From: Cruorifilaria tuberocauda
Taxonomy: Eukaryota > Nematoda > Chromadorea > Rhabditida > Onchocercidae
NCBI GenBank assembly: GCA_013365365.1
Contig: JABVXU010000095.1
Span: 1-64,000, forward strand
Direction: 5' to 3'
Length of the DNA: 64,000 nucleotides
Part shown: positions 31,041 to 45,800 of the stretch, one piece after another
Layout: each line of letters opens with the position of its first letter
Numbering within the stretch: the first letter of the stretch is position 1
Translations under genes and position numbers: made by a program
The notes under the pieces: generated by a model
The model's input: the letters and a program-made list of their open reading frames with translations, nothing else
The model's database searches: none
What the model was told of the DNA's origin: nothing

Positions 31041-34000
31041 TTACAAAAATAAGTGATTAGAACTACTGGTCCTTATCAAACCATGTGTACCCTCCTCTCC
31101 CGTTTGAACAGTGATTGTTTGCAAGAAAGGTTCTAATCGTATACTTAACCTATTTCCTGTACATGAACCTTCAGTATCATATGTAGTCTCCAGATTCATC
31201 CTTGGAGGGCAAGAACTGGATCTCTCATCGCTCTCACTACGAGCTCTTACAGAAAGAGAAGACTCTTCCAAAGACATCGTTCTAACACCAATATTACAAT
31301 AAATTTCTTCCTGATTTGCTTCACTTTCTCCGGACTCTGAACTGCTTGATGCAGGAGAACTGTGATAGTGCTCCGAAAGTTGGCGGAATACATCGTCATC
31401 TTTATCATAATACATTTCTGCACCAGGAAATATGCTTTTGTTCGGCAGTATCTGAAAAGTCAATATGTTATAGAACAATGAGAATAAATAAACCGTTATT
31501 ATTAATATTATATATGCTTTGGCATCAGACCAAATTATTTGCACGGGACGAAAAGGAAAGCCAAAATGTTGGAACGCTTTTATTCCTTCTTTTTAAAATT
31601 ACTACTCTAAGCAGTCATTCCATATTTTTACCATTAATAATTCGTATGATTGCTAATACCTTCTATATGGTGGGATTATGGCTTTCATTTTGCACCAGTT
31701 TCGAAGCCAGACAACTCTGCAGTAAATTCGAAATCTCAATTCCTTGGTTTTCTCATTTATAAATTAAATTATCTACAAAAAAGTAATCAACTACTCAAAG
31801 ACGGAATATATATATATAGATATATTCCGTATTTTTACGTAAACAGAGATTTAAAAAAGCTAAGCACAAGAAATAAAGTATAAGAACTCACAAAAAGGTA
31901 ACCATCAACAGGAAGTTTCGATCCCACGCTAACATATCGTGCGTCCCACATTGAAGGCATTCCTTCTTTCACTCTTGCTCGCTTAACTGCTGGTTGCTCT
32001 AATAACTTCTAAAAAGACTGTATAGAATTATAAAGAAATTAAAATGCAGAGATAGATAAATACGATCTGGTTTAAAAATTTTTGAACTTAAAAATAATAG
32101 AGTTATTTCTAATTACAAAATCCTACATTCTATGTGATATCCACTGAATGAAGAAGTAAATTCAATACAAACTTTGAACTGAATTTCGTTTAAGGCCTTC
32201 CGATGACTTGTTTTTTCGTAAATTTCTTCGACAAAAGCAGAATCGCTGTGATTTGCTTTAGAGCGACCTCAAAAAGAGTATTTTTTTTAAGATTTTGATA
32301 AACGATTAATTTATCTAAACATTGCATAAGAGATGAGTTTTACCTTTTCTGAAAATATTGGTATAAGGAGGGCCCAAAACCAGAGCTAACTGGGCCACAA
32401 TATCATCGCAGTTACCCAGTAACTCGATATCAGGAGTATAATGAGGTAAAGATTCACGATTGATGAGTATCTGTGGTACTTCGGGACTGACATTGTACGG
32501 CAGAAGTGCAACTGGTTGTACTTTTAAAGATGAACCAATAACTACAACCAAATCGACCTGAAAAGAAAGATAAACCACAAAATACCCCATCTGACAGCAT
32601 TTAACAAAAGCTTAATTACAATTAGGTATCTCTGCAAACTCGCAAAGAATTATAAAAAAATTTTTTTTACATTAATCAAATGTCTACTCTTTCTACAAGA
32701 TTTAAAGAACTAAAATAAGCTGCACACCCTTTCTCGGTCTTCGGCCATTTTTTCGTGGAAATCATCTGACAGATCTTCACCGAAAAAAACTATGTCAGGT
32801 TTCATAACTCCTTCCGGATGACTGCACATTCGACACATCGCAACACGCTGCAAACACTATGGAGTATGTTTAAATACTTCTTCAAAATGAAAACAGAGAG
32901 GGAAACTATTTCTCTTTATGAAGTTTTTTTTTTGTAACGCACATCATTTTTAGAACAAGTGAAGTTAAGCCTCAAATTATTAAAATATACTGATAACAAA
33001 GAAAAGTGCAATAGATGATTGAAAAAAAATTAAAAGGGAAAAGAACTCCATAAACAGTACCCCAGAGTTGATGTCTTCTCGAATGGCTTCGCTATCGACT
33101 TTTGAACCACAGTTTCGACAAGTCGCCGTTGCGAATGATCCTAGATTAAAAGAAATCAACAAACAGGAGAATAAGGACTTGTGATAGTTTTAGCAATAAG
33201 AACTTCACAATCTGTTACTAAAATAAACGACTGTAAAACAATTATCGTCGACAAAACGATAAAAATTTGGAAATGCCATCAGATTAAGGTTTAAAACAAG
33301 AGAAAAACTGGGAAATTTCATGATAAAGCTCATTCACCATTTGCAATATACAACGATGCAATAAGAATTTATGGACGTTATAAGCTTATTATAAAAGAAA
33401 AACAAAAAATATACCATGGCATTGCACAATTCGTTTGATTCCAGCTACTTGTTCCAAAGTATCAATATTTTGAGTATAATTTCTCAGTAATTTCCCATTA
33501 TCTTCGAGTACCTTGATGAAGTAATGGCACATCGAAGCTTCATAACGACCAGGAAATAATTCCTTGAATATAACTAATTCAGTTAATGTTCAAATCTCTA
33601 GAGAAAACATAAGATCGACGCTGAGATTGAATCGGGAGACAAAACCTGAAGTATCATATAAAATTTATCTGAAAAATACGAAACTGAAAACAGTAAAGAC
33701 TAGTCGAAAAAAGAAAAATACAATACCCTAGCAAATTCGAAAAACGGCTTCGGATTTTTACTAAAATAACTGATATCAAACATAGCAGTTGGATCGGGAA
33801 GATCTGGATATTCGATGTGAAGTCGCGCATATATGCCATTTTTACTCCGAAAGTCAGGTATGCCACAGGATACAGAAACACCAGCACCAGTCAAAACCAA
33901 GATGTGACTACATCTGGAAACAGTAAAAATGATTTTTTTTTGCTTCTGTAATAATGATATGCGGTAAAGAAAGTCTGCCTACTTTCATAAAAGATATTGT

Positions 34001-35593
34001 ATGAATCACCTTTTGAAAAGTTCAACGGCATCATCAAATGAATTAAATTCCGGTAATTTTGTACGTCTAGGACGTTCACTGTATAAAATTTTTCGAATGA
34101 TGCGATATAGATCTTCCTCAGAAAGATTGTCCGGTAGATCAACATGTGGCAATAGGCAACGAACAACATCTCTAGCTGATCCACCTAAAGTGAATTAATG
34201 CAATAGTGCTTTTTTTAATTTTAAACGCTGAATGTTAAGGATTACATTAGAGAGAATTCTAATGCATAAAATGCACTGCTCTTCCGGACGATCACTGCGT
34301 TTGAAATAATCTGCAACATGAGTACAAAGGAACCACATTTAATCAATTTGCAGAAAAGCGAAGGTAATTTGCACAAATTGATAAAAAGTGAACGGAAGTC
34401 CAAATCTAACTGGTTTTTTCGGAAAAAAGCCAAAAATAGATTTGAGAACAACTCGATAATTGAGCGATGCGACACTCAACTAAAACAATTTTGAAAGATA
34501 GAATATATTCATATCATATACTGCATAATTTATAATAAATTGTCTATATGTAAAAAAAAAGAATGTAAAGTGAAATGTGTTCTGAACTCGGGTATAAAGA
34601 GTTTGATGCATCAATACTAAAATTAGACAAAAAAAAGTAATCAACGACTACGTGAAACGTGAAGTCCAAAAAAAGTGTGATGGTAGAGGTTTCACATGAG
34701 AAAAACTTGCCAAAGAAATGAAAAACTTCAAGAATCAAGGTAACAGCTTAAAAATATTGCAAAAACTATAGAAATTTTTTTACGGAAAAATCACAACGGA
34801 GTTCAGAATTCTTCACCATTTACAGCACAGAAAACACCAATATAATCAGTATCATAAACGTATGAAGTACAGCATTAAAAAAGCTACATGGTAAGGAAGC
34901 TGACGAGAACCACTCCAGATTCCTTAAATGCACTGAGATGTGAAAGAAATGATAAGGAACAGTGAATGAAAGAGTACAACATGCAAAATTATTGGATCGA
35001 ATACCGTATTCAAAGAGCGAAAAATTACTGTGGCTTTCAATCAAGATAATGCCATAAGGCACAAAAACATTTGCAAATGTTTCAAAAAAAGAACTGAATT
35101 CGAATAACGAATTTATGAAGTTCAACAAAAACCAAGAAAAGCAAAACTAGCGCAAAAAAAAAATAACTATATGAAGAACGAACTTCCAAAAAAGTTTAAC
35201 AAATACCGTATGAATAGAACACAGAGCTAAGCATACCGGCTTTCATTACGAGGACATTTATGCAAAGATATACTGAACAACTAATTTTCCTTCGAAGATT
35301 TACGACAAACTGAATTACTGAATATCCGCCCTAACAAACAAAATATGGGAGACGAGAAAAATTGACTTTAAAGGGAGAAAATTACAAAATAACTCACCTT
35401 CACTGCCTATTTGGTCTAAAGCAGGAGAATCACCAGAGTCTCCACTAATTAATTCCTGATTTAATTGAACTTGGATAGCGGGATTGCCCATCGATGAAGG
35501 ATTTGTAATGGAATTCGTATGTGTATCGGGTTCCATCCTCATATTGCCGTCTGATATAATGATTTCACATGAACCAAGTTTAAAAATCTTCAT
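31041..35593 (-). CDS. sir-2.1: SIR-2.1, SIRT1-type NAD-dependent protein deacetylase
   Basis: Nuclear NAD-dependent lysine deacetylase acting on histones and on factors such as DAF-16/FOXO. Exons (high to low): 35398-35593, 34010-34184, 33727-33913, 33415-33562, 33061-33140, 32728-32847, 32344-32557, 32173-32267, 31892-32008, 31041-31451; 580 residues, all phases matching. Before the core lies the SIRT1-type helical segment (LLPHVDLPDNLSEEDLYRII). The NAD site reads LTGAGVSVSCGIPDFRS, then NYTQNIDTLEQ. The catalytic His is residue 235 (CHGSF). The zinc Cys are 243, 246, 267 and 270 (CRNC, CRMC), then VIGSSLKV. The last exon opens with LPNKSIFPGAEMYYDKDDD (about 446-464), which matches the SIRT1 ESA segment that docks on the catalytic core. 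The rest is an acidic, Ser-rich tail. The start at 35593 has an in-frame stop just upstream; MRMEPD downstream is an alternative start. The acceptors at 32267 (GAG) and 33562 (AAG) are weak but supported by protein continuity. Confidence 0.95.
31801..31830. repeat. small AT-rich inverted repeat in a sir-2.1 intron
   Basis: ACGGAATATAT and its exact reverse complement flank an 8-base AT loop. The arms are 11 bp, within the intron 31452-31891. Functional meaning is doubtful. Confidence 0.6.
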
Positions 35594-38500
35594 TCACAAT
35601 ATGATGTAGCATTTCATTATAATAACTTCAGTTTTCTATTGCACAGCTGAGTAAGCTCTTGAAAAGAATCAAGTTATACAATTTGCAAACATTCTGCTAT
35701 TTCTGGAGTAGAAAAATAATATTATCGAGATGACTTACTTCTTAGCTCATTTCCACAACTACCTGAATACATGAATATGACATGAAATGATTTGTGAACA
35801 CTTTAATCTGAAATCATAAGTGAGCAAATTAGCTCATCAATAATATCTATCTAATCAACAAAAAACGCATATCTTTCCTAAAAATCTTCACCATATAGTA
35901 CCAAGGTATACTGCTTATCTAAAAACACTACACGACATTATATGATACCACATTGGTAGTTAGTGAATACTTCGGACCATCACCAGCCTGTCTCACCACT
36001 TCCTCCAATTTGTTGGTTTCTCTTCACAGTACCTGGTAGAAACTTCCCTCTCCCTCTCGTGCTCATCATTCCCATCTCACACTAAATCCTGAATCCCGCT
36101 GCCCCTCCCTCCATCCTTACCTAAAAGTGGACACCGTGCTAAACCGTTTCTAGTTCACGGCCCGTTATATTCTGTCATTGAGTACTTTTATTTGGAAAGA
36201 CACGTGGCAGATAGAAATGTTGGTCGGTGCTAGCAGTGCCATGATACGTGTTTTCGAGATTTTCAAACTGATTGTTCACCGTAGTTCTTGAATAAACGGT
36301 ATGCTTGATGACATTCTGTTGTGTCGAAAATTTTCGTCTTTTTGCAAAGTATTATTCTTAAATATTGACATCGGACTCCACTCGCGTCAGCATTAAGATA
36401 TTCGTGTTCATGATTGGCTCGGCTAATTAACTCCCAAGTGCCATAGGGATTGCAGTTCATCTCTAATTGAAATACTGTTTACCAGATCCTAAATTCTGTG
36501 ACATTTTAGCATATTCTGAATCATTTGTACCAGTCAAGGTTTTCAAAATAATTTTATAGTTGTCTTAAGATGAGTATGTGGTAAAAACCATCCTGAAAGG
36601 CAATTTATCGTTTCTAACAAAGATTTTTTTAACCCTTTTCATATGTAAAAGAACATTCATTCTTGTTTGGTCAATGATTCTTATTCATTAAAACCCAATT
36701 CACTGACTGATATAAACCCATGACATACCTTCTTTGCAGCAAATGCATATTTTCATAACCGTTGCTTATTTTCCTTTTTATGTTTCACTGTTAAAGTTCG
36801 AGAGCTGCGGCATCTTAACTACAATCCGCGTAATATGATTGGTTTGTCTCTTTTATATTCCTTTAGTTTATGATTGGAGAAGTTTTTCTTCATATTTTTG
36901 AAGTTTGCCTGCTTACCTTCATTAATCGAAATGTATTTGGTTAACCCATCTCATATTCTTTACGATCTCTATTCTAACGGATGTTGTAGTAAGCTGTTGG
37001 AAGTTCTAATGTACTACTGTTTTTTGTAAATCCCCAAGTTCCGATTCATTCATTCCATGCTTAGTTTGATAGTAGGAAATAGAACTGTTTCACTACTTGA
37101 CTAGTTTTATATTTAGCTAATTAATATATTCTAAATTTTGATATGAGTGAATACGAAAACTGAATTTTTAATAATAGTGCATTTGAAAAGCATTATTTAA
37201 TCGGTGAAATCGGAAATTTTTCAAACATACTCATGTATACACGTTGAAGTTCCCTTCCTTCTTCGAACCGTTATGCTTCTCCGCATTATCATTTTCATTA
37301 CCCTGCACTCACGATTACAATACATAACATCATCCTTATCGAATTTAAACAGTTCAGTAATTTTTGCAAGGCTTCTAAAGATTTCACTATTTGTAAAAAC
37401 TGTTGAGCGATGTGATCCCGAAATCTCTAATTAAGATCCAGAATCTATTTGTAGAGGCTTTTCCTCGAAACTGCATTTTTTATTTTTATAGTTTTGGATT
37501 TTCCGCTGAAGGATTTTATTTTTGCTTTCATTGCATCATGCCAATTATTCGACATGGTTGCTTGATAAACTCTCCGTAGGATTGCGGTTCAGGTTAACAG
37601 CAGGTTAAGGTAATAAATATCCCAACTATTTTTTAAGCAGTTATTGGCAACAATAAGCAGTTATACTCAACAGTTTACAACAAACAACAAATCAGCTGCA
37701 GTCTATTTCATTATTTATTATTATGCCGCAAGAAAATTATGCACGCTTTTGGTGGTAGTGTACCGTTCAAAAGATTCCAAGTACGTCGTTTTCTGTCACA
37801 AGTCCTTTACACTATTTCATTGGTTATAACTGTGGAAGAAACTGTTTGATTTGAGTTCATTTGCACTCTTTATCTTGTTTCAATATTATATTTGGCGTTG
37901 ATTTCCCTTACCCTTTTTATTTCTTTAAAATTTCAAAACATTGGGAAGGAATTCTCGCATTCCATCCATTAACAGTGTTTAACTTGGAATTTGAGAGTTG
38001 AGCAATATTTATACACCGTCGAAAAACTTTCATTTTGAAAAATTATGTTGGGGATGAACATAAGGAAAATATTCCGTGAGATGAATGTATCTGTGGAGTA
38101 AAGAAGACATGTTTGCGAAGTTTTAACTGCATGGTATTACTTCCTCCGTTTCATATTCCTGTACAGAATTACAACTACATTTTAAATAAACCATTTCGAA
38201 GTGAGAGTATTTTCTTGCTCTTTCTGTAATCTGTTCTAAAAGTAGCATACATCCGCAAGAAGGGCTCAGATTAAAGCAGTTTATTTGAACGAGGTTCATA
38301 ACCGCTGTTTTTCAGAACGGAAACCGAAAAGTCCCCTACGAGATGAGAGCTACTACTGTTAACTTAAACATACAACTTCTGAATTTCATGAATGAGAAGA
38401 CATAACTGAAACTATAATTACAAATAAGGGTCACTTCTACAAGATATGGAAATTTATCAGATCTGGGAAGAACCAAGTGCAAGTACTCGACAGACTTGTT

Positions 38501-38915
38501 TACGAATGCTGAGTCACATTCGAGAGTGTTCATAATAAAAAACTGTCATCAGTAGCATCATCTAATGATAATTTATTGTCAGGCACTATTATAGTTCTTT
38601 CTTCACGGATTGCAGGAAATTTCTCTACTTATATTGCAAAGAGTGGTTCAAGCCTTTGGCCGCTTTGTTGTAATACTTAAAACAAATAGCATAATATATC
38701 TGCAATGGGTTACGTTCAGAAATATTTGTGGTGTTACTAAAATAATCAGTTAGTCGGCACTAGCATTGAATTTGTTTTCGAACTTTCAACTGTATGATCA
38801 AAATTATAACAAAATGTAACAAATACTGAATCATTCATAAACATCAGAAAAAAGCGTTCTGTGATCTATGAAATCTTCTGAGCTTCAGGACGCTAGGATA
38901 TTTGGAACTTTAAAA
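35594..38915. other. intergenic region upstream of sir-2.1
   Basis: 3.3 kb holding the sir-2.1 promoter and the 3' UTR of the SLC22 gene. A CT-rich, less AT-rich block at about 35990-36130 stands out and resembles the tracts at 858-1020 and 2050-2140. ORFs are short and unsupported. Confidence 0.55.
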
Positions 38916-41900
38916 TCACTTCTGTTCGGAATCATTTTTCTTCTTTGCAGCATTTGATAGCGTTAACATTTCTTCATTTGTTGGGTGGAAACGATTTTCA
39001 ATTTCTTCGATCGTTTCTGGCAATGGTTTACCCATTGTTTCAGGTATACAAAATATTACAATTAAACCTGCTATCAGTGAAAGACTACCAAATGGAATAA
39101 TCATTGCCCAATTTCCAAACTGCTCCACCTGCAAGAACAAAAAAATTTTTGGAACGTTCAAATGTGCCCCTAACTTTTACTCTTTTTTATAAATGAAAGA
39201 AGAAAAAGAAAAATTCTCTGGTACCCAGTGAAGTATTTTTTCCAAGCCGCAGTACATGGGAAAAACATTACTGCAGTCCCAATGATTTATCCAATAAACT
39301 GGATTCTGATGTGTCCGTCTCCTATATCACAATGGGTCACAATGGATTGAATTTTGAAGAGAACATACAATCCACAGGACAATATAGCAAGACAGGTTTG
39401 CGCCGACACGAGCAATCATCGAACAGCATCCCATCGCTGAGTTTCGAATCACTGTAGGGTACAATTCGGGAGTAACAGTATAAATTACAGCATAGCAACC
39501 AGTTATAGAAGCTTTCGCGATTAAAAATTGTGTGAGGTTAATAATCCAATGCACTGAAATAGTTTTCAATAGGAATGGATTGCACAAAGTTTAACGGTGA
39601 GAATAAAAAGGATGGTAACACCGTCAATATTCTCAAGGAGGTGTTGCGAAGTCGGATTTAGTAAATAATTGCATCAGAGATACTGCAGCGGACGACTTAA
39701 CTATCCCTAATGATTTGTGATATGATTGGCTGAACTTTACAACAACCATGTTTCTTGCAAAAATCAATTCTTCAAAAAATTTTTACAAGTATGGGTTGGA
39801 AAGTGATAAAATTGGATATTTTTAGGAAATGTACCTACCTTCAGAAGGAAGAAGGAGGTTAGAAAGCATGCATAACGCAGCAAGAAAATATCCTCCGGCA
39901 AAGAGTGGTTTGCGGCCAATTTTGTCGATTAATGCAAACAGTAGCAAAAGAGCTGGTATTTCGGCTATACCACCGCTAATAAATGTTCCATAAAAATCAC
40001 CACCAAGAAAATCAGTTTTCATCGACACACCGTAATAAATCATCGACACAACCTATGAAATATTAAACAAGTCAGACGGAGGCTCACATGTTCTATCAAT
40101 TTTTCAAATCCAACAACTTGTGGAGCAGTGTATTATTGTGTAAAGATTTCTGAAATTAAATCTCACTGGCCATAAGAAAAGGCATGCGAATGTACGCAGT
40201 CGTATGCGTGGCGTCCGAACAAGATCAAGATAGTTATATTTTCTTTGAGGGGAACGATTCTGTGCAGTTTTTTCCGGGAAATCAATTTGATCCCACCACT
40301 TTTCTGGCAAGTGCACACCATTAATTTTCGCCGCACGTTGCAATATTTTGTCGGCTTCTTCATACTTGTGCTGTGTTACAAGCCATCGTGCGCTCTCAGG
40401 AACAATCCTAAATTTACCGAAATTTGATATATAACAACAGTTAACTATAATGCTCACCTTTTATCTTTTTATAACTGATTTCTAGAATATTAATTTATAT
40501 AGAGATCCACAACTTGAACTCACCACCAGTAGCATATAAATATCAGTGCAGGGAACGAAATCGCTAGCTGCAGATACCGATAATCGCGAATGAAATATGC
40601 AAGACCTCCCAGAAAAATCTGGCCAAATGAAAAAAATATCCCTGATATTACCGAAGCAACTTTTCTTTTGGAAGGTCCAACCAATTCCATACCTGCAATA
40701 AGTAACGCCACCTCAAAAAAAACAGCTGATAAATGAGGAACAGTAACCCCATATTCAACAAGTAACTGATGTCACGTACCAATTACAACAGCAATCACGA
40801 AAATGCCAGGATGCGCGAATCCCACAGCAGCCCTTAATAAAGCAAATGCTGTCCAATATGGTACCACAGCCATCAAAACACCAGATAGTATGAGCATAAC
40901 TATCGCAATGAAGAATACTTTTTTACGACCAATCCTGCAGCGAATAGATTTGCATTAATTTTTAACTACTAATAATAATAAGATTTAATGAAAAATGACA
41001 CGATAAGTTTGAAGGTTCACATCATTGAAAATGAAAAATACCTGTCACCTAGAAAACCAAATACAAGCGAGCCACCCATTTGCCCAATATAATATGTTGA
41101 TTGAATGAATGCTTTCAACACTGACCATTCGCACACAATATTCCACTAAAATATTGTTCCATGAACTTCAAAATCCAGCTAATATATTTGGATTATGTCA
41201 TACTAACATTAAAACCATTTATCGCATTGCAGTAAGGCGCTGACAACACTTCAGCAATGTTGAGAACCAACAAAACCTATTACCAAAATATTTAAGCCAA
41301 AAAGACTTTGTCGTGTGCTGTCTTATTAAAATGAGCAGCCCAAATCACTATTAATCTAATTTAGCTCATCAATATTCAGAGGTGGGTTATACTGAATGAT
41401 TGGTTTATGGGCACATGGGCACTCTTTGAGGTCCAAGTGTGAATATTATTGTTCCTTCAATTCAAATCAAGCGCTTTTCACGAAGAAGTAGTCAGACCTC
41501 GCACTTGAAAGTGCAAAAGTTCACATACTACAATTTGAACTCTAAGGTGAGGACTTTGTTCTATCTCTAATTCATTCAGACATCACTAGATGACATAAAT
41601 ATCTGAGGAAAAATCCTACCCGATTAATGGCCGAGTATTTAATTTCTGATAAATCATAAACATATCCACGTCGGCACGTCGAATCATTACGTAACTGGCA
41701 TTCTCGATATCTGCATTGTCCTATTTTCTCCGTACAGTTTGCTGCCTTTATAAGTAGATCACTCTGTGTCCAATAATTTGCATCCAACCCTTCATTTGGT
41801 AAACGACACCTTAAAAAACATTGGAAATTTGAAGCTTTATCCAATTCAATCCTAAAGTTACACCGTGGCCTATTTCATTAGATTATTTTGATAAATGCAT

Positions 41901-42876
41901 GGCCTTCTTTATGATTCGATAAACTAGTAAAGATATTATTAGCGCAGAATGCTACTTTATATTCTCGCGATATATTCAAATGTTAATAAATCAAGTTTGT
42001 AAATATTTTTCCGTGAAGACGGCAACACTTATAAAAAATGTTCTGATTATCCTGACACATTCCCAGTATACTGACTTGTGATTCACTAATACATTAACAA
42101 AACTGTGTACTTTTGATTAACAGTCTTCGGTGTACAACATCACCATTAGTCAGGCGTAAACCACGCGGATGTATTGCGGGATCATCTATACCATGACATA
42201 TGATATTTTCCTCGAGATCCATAAGTACTGCGTAAAATATTGCCAATAAAAAAAATTATTGGTGGACTCTTAAGTAGCTCATAATTTCTGAACGTAATTC
42301 CAGCTACTAATATCGATTTTTCTCAACTATCCTTAAAATACATTCATATAAAAGTCTCACGAAACTAGATCGTTTTGCTACTCATTTACCAGCTAGCCCT
42401 TTCAATCCCAATCGTTAGCCATTTTAATCGTTTTTACTTCCGAAATTTTCACATAACCATACAAAATACGGCAGTTGTTTTTCCTGTTTTTAGCGAATAA
42501 TTTTTTTTTAAATTTAATATTTACATCGCTTGTTTACTAACAATGGGTTAACAAAGTTCCTCATAATTGCCAAGTGAATTTATTTTCCATCACAAAAAAA
42601 ACTGGAATATCATAACGCGGCTTTTTAAACGCACAAAATGAATTCTGTGTTGATTTTGCCTTTTCAAATATATAGCTTTGTGGAAGTGTATTTTTGAAAA
42701 GATTTCCGTAGCACAAAAGAAAGCACAAACCTATGCGGAACAAAGGCAGCACTGAATGTCCATGATAATGCATGCATGGAAACGAATATAATCGGTAAGC
42801 ATACCAATACAAACTGTATCTTTTGATAACGACCAAATTCACCTAGATTAGTGAACAGCAATTCATCAAATTTCAT
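38916..42876 (-). CDS. SLC22-family organic ion transporter (OCT-like)
   Basis: Twelve-helix major-facilitator transporter of the plasma membrane; family members carry organic cations, carnitine or anions, and the substrate here is not predictable. Exons (high to low): 42731-42876, 41620-41809, 41042-41145, 40780-40934, 40524-40692, 40167-40407, 39839-40052, 39369-39553, 38916-39128; 538 residues, all phases joining, a typical family length. Visible marks: N-terminal MKFDELLFTNLGEFGRYQK as in OCTs; a first helix followed by a large Cys-rich extracellular loop with N-glycosylation sites (NCT, NDS); the loop 2-3 MFS signature GSLVFGFLGDRIGRKK; the central VPESARWL; a second-half GRKP; the OCT motif PELYPTVIRN; and a C-terminal PETMGKPLPETIEEIE. 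Similar to C. elegans OCT-1/OCT-2 and other SLC22 members; which one is orthologous cannot be decided here. Confidence 0.92.
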
Positions 42877-45800
42877 CTCGAGGTGAACCTCAAATTCACA
42901 TGAGTAAATGTTGATGCATGATGGTGTGGCACTTCATATGCAACGATATATATATTATGACGTCAGACGGTAATTGTATTCATAAAGAGCGAATGAGGGA
43001 AAGGAATAAAATTCTCCGATGATGACACTGTGTTAGATAGAAATCAGAAAGGAAGACAGAGTTATCATCATGGATAATATTCTCTCTGCATATTTCTTGA
43101 TGAACGAAAAGCGGTAGCTGAGCCCATGGTCATGAGAGAGGAAAACGCAACACGGTTTGGGTAGGAAAAGGTAGCCCGAATGTAGTCCGAAGAATACCTC
43201 ACTCGGCTATCTGCTCGAACACTCTTGTCACAGTTTCTCCATCGCTGTAAAGAAGAAATAGCAGTGAAAGTGCCCATCCATAAAGACGTAAAGCATAGCT
43301 GTAGGCCTTTCACATGCTTCTCCGCTTCGCGCCTCGAAGCTTCCCGTATTGATCAATTATAATTTTTTTGCTGAATAGAACAAGCATCATCGTACATAGA
43401 GCACATGGAACAAAGGATATGACGCAGAACTAACAGGAATATAATCATCATTTGATGGGAAAGAAGTCAAATGCTCTATGTCGCATAGTTAAAGATGAAC
43501 TTACGGGACTATCGATAGGTCATAGTCATTCGGTTATTCGTCACTATGCCATCTATGATATCTCTCTTATACTATCAGTTCCTTTCTAACTTCTATCCCA
43601 ACACCATTATTGATTAAGTGTAACACTAATAATTATCATCTACAAACTTTGGACAACGCCATCCCTCAATTGCTATATATCTTGCAGAGTGATAAATATA
43701 TTTTAAATGAATTTATCTGTTGCTCCTCTGCTTGACAAACGTCTTTCAGTATTTAAAATATGTAAAATAAAAAAAAGGCACATCAACTATTTTTACAAAA
43801 CTTCGGATGTATCTTTAAATTGTTAAACTATTCTTTTGTTTTCTCATCACAAACGTCTAAAGGACCAATTGCTTACAAATCAGTGTGCTGTAACTTGTGA
43901 ACTGATGATATACTGAGCATGGCTGATTGATAGGGAATTCAACTGATCGTTGAATAATTCGAAAAAGTAAATAAATTCATCATTCATCTGTTTTCACTGA
44001 TGTCATCTTGATTCTAAAGAGGAATAAAGTTACTCTGAATCTCGTCAATTGAATTCATGTTATAAAAATTATCAGGAAAGAGGTGGATACGTAATAATCA
44101 TCTAAAACGGTTCACGATGAGATGATAAATTTTAAATCTTAAGAGCAGATCATTAATGCATAAATGCAACCGTTCAATTCACCCAAAATCAATTTCCATC
44201 TGGTCCTATGCTTGGGAAGTGCTGTTGGTCGGAAACAAATCCTAAAAATGTTTGCTTTTTTTGAATAAATAGTTTTTGATTTCTGTCATTGAAAAATGAT
44301 GAACCAGTCTGGGAAGTGAGCGCTGTGCGTCCTCTCTCTTTGTACAGAAGAAAAGCTTGTAATTTGTTTTATCGTGTTTTCGTTAACTGTACTTTCCATA
44401 AAGTTCTCTTTTCATCGATTCATGCCAACAGATAGAGAAAGAATCTAACCATTTTCATTGTTATTTTTAACAAAGACGATAAAGTAGCCTAAAAAAAGAA
44501 AAAACACTGTAATATATGATTCATTTGTAACAAATTGAATTTTGATGTTATTCATCAGAGATCAGTAAAATGACGGAAAATATCAAAGTTCTACAGATAT
44601 TAATGAATTAGATAAATAATAATACCCAATGAAGTGCACAAATAAATAAACGCCGATATCAACGATTTCATGATTCATGTTCTATAGATCAACTATCAAC
44701 TGACATTGAAATTGAAATTGAATAGCTTCAAATATATTTTATATTTTAATTTAGTGAAATATGAGAAGTTGGAATATCTGCATCAATGATTTTGGAATAT
44801 CTGCATCAACAAAGCTACCGCTAAAATTCAATGAACACAACACTTCCTGCTGAGTACTGTTGTTCACTGATGTTGTTGATGAAACAAAATCCATCTGGTC
44901 AAAAGGAATATTTTTTCTGATGATCAGTCCGCGATTGAAACAATACGACAAAAATCTTTTTCTCGTCTATATGATGTAGGGCAGGAACATTTAAAAAACA
45001 CTCACCGTTGCTGACTTAAATTCTTAAGTTAATCATTTAAACTGTTATGATATTATGAGCAGAATTCGAACCCATAATATAAAGTAAAAATCCTTTCACA
45101 TTAAAAAAATGGTATCTGTTGAGCCGTTTTGCAAACATTGTAAACATTTATACCTGATTTCTGAGAATATGTTAAGTATTTCATGCTCTACTTAAGGAAA
45201 AAAATTCTTGGTAATTCCTTTACAGGATTACATAGCAATATCATCACTAAAGCGATCATTCATCAATCAAAGTAATCAGTATCACACACGCTGACTGATT
45301 TCCACGTAAAGTCTCTGTGAATTGCTCAATCATCTTTGTTTTGAACAACAGAAAACATTTTATTCACTGATTCGTCGGACAAATATTCAAAGATCAAAGT
45401 GCAACAACTGTTATCGCTTGCAAATTAGTATTTGTAATAACTAGGCGAGAAATTCGCGGCTAAAATCAAAAACTGTGAGGAGTTTTCATGTTGAAAGATG
45501 AAAAAGGAAATTGATAATGTGATTAATAAAAGGCATAATCATGCGTGAATTTGTAAACAATCGAATAGCTTGTTTTGATTTAAGTAAGTTTATTCGCCAT
45601 TTTCGATTTGGTTTCCAAAGTTGGACTTTCAAACATCTGGCAGTCAAATCAGATGAACCTACAAATATTTCATTGATATTATGAATGATTCATTTTTTTT
45701 AAAATAAGTTATCTTGATCTGATCACTAATTGCTAATAGGATAACGGAGCAACGAACTAACTAATATTCTGGATTTCTTTCTGGAAGTAATTCTACAACA

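Noticed and set aside
34820..35128. 102-codon minus-strand ORF in sir-2.1 intron 1
   Set aside because: Phe/Ser/Leu-rich low-complexity translation of A-rich intron sequence; no homology, and it would break the sirtuin frame.
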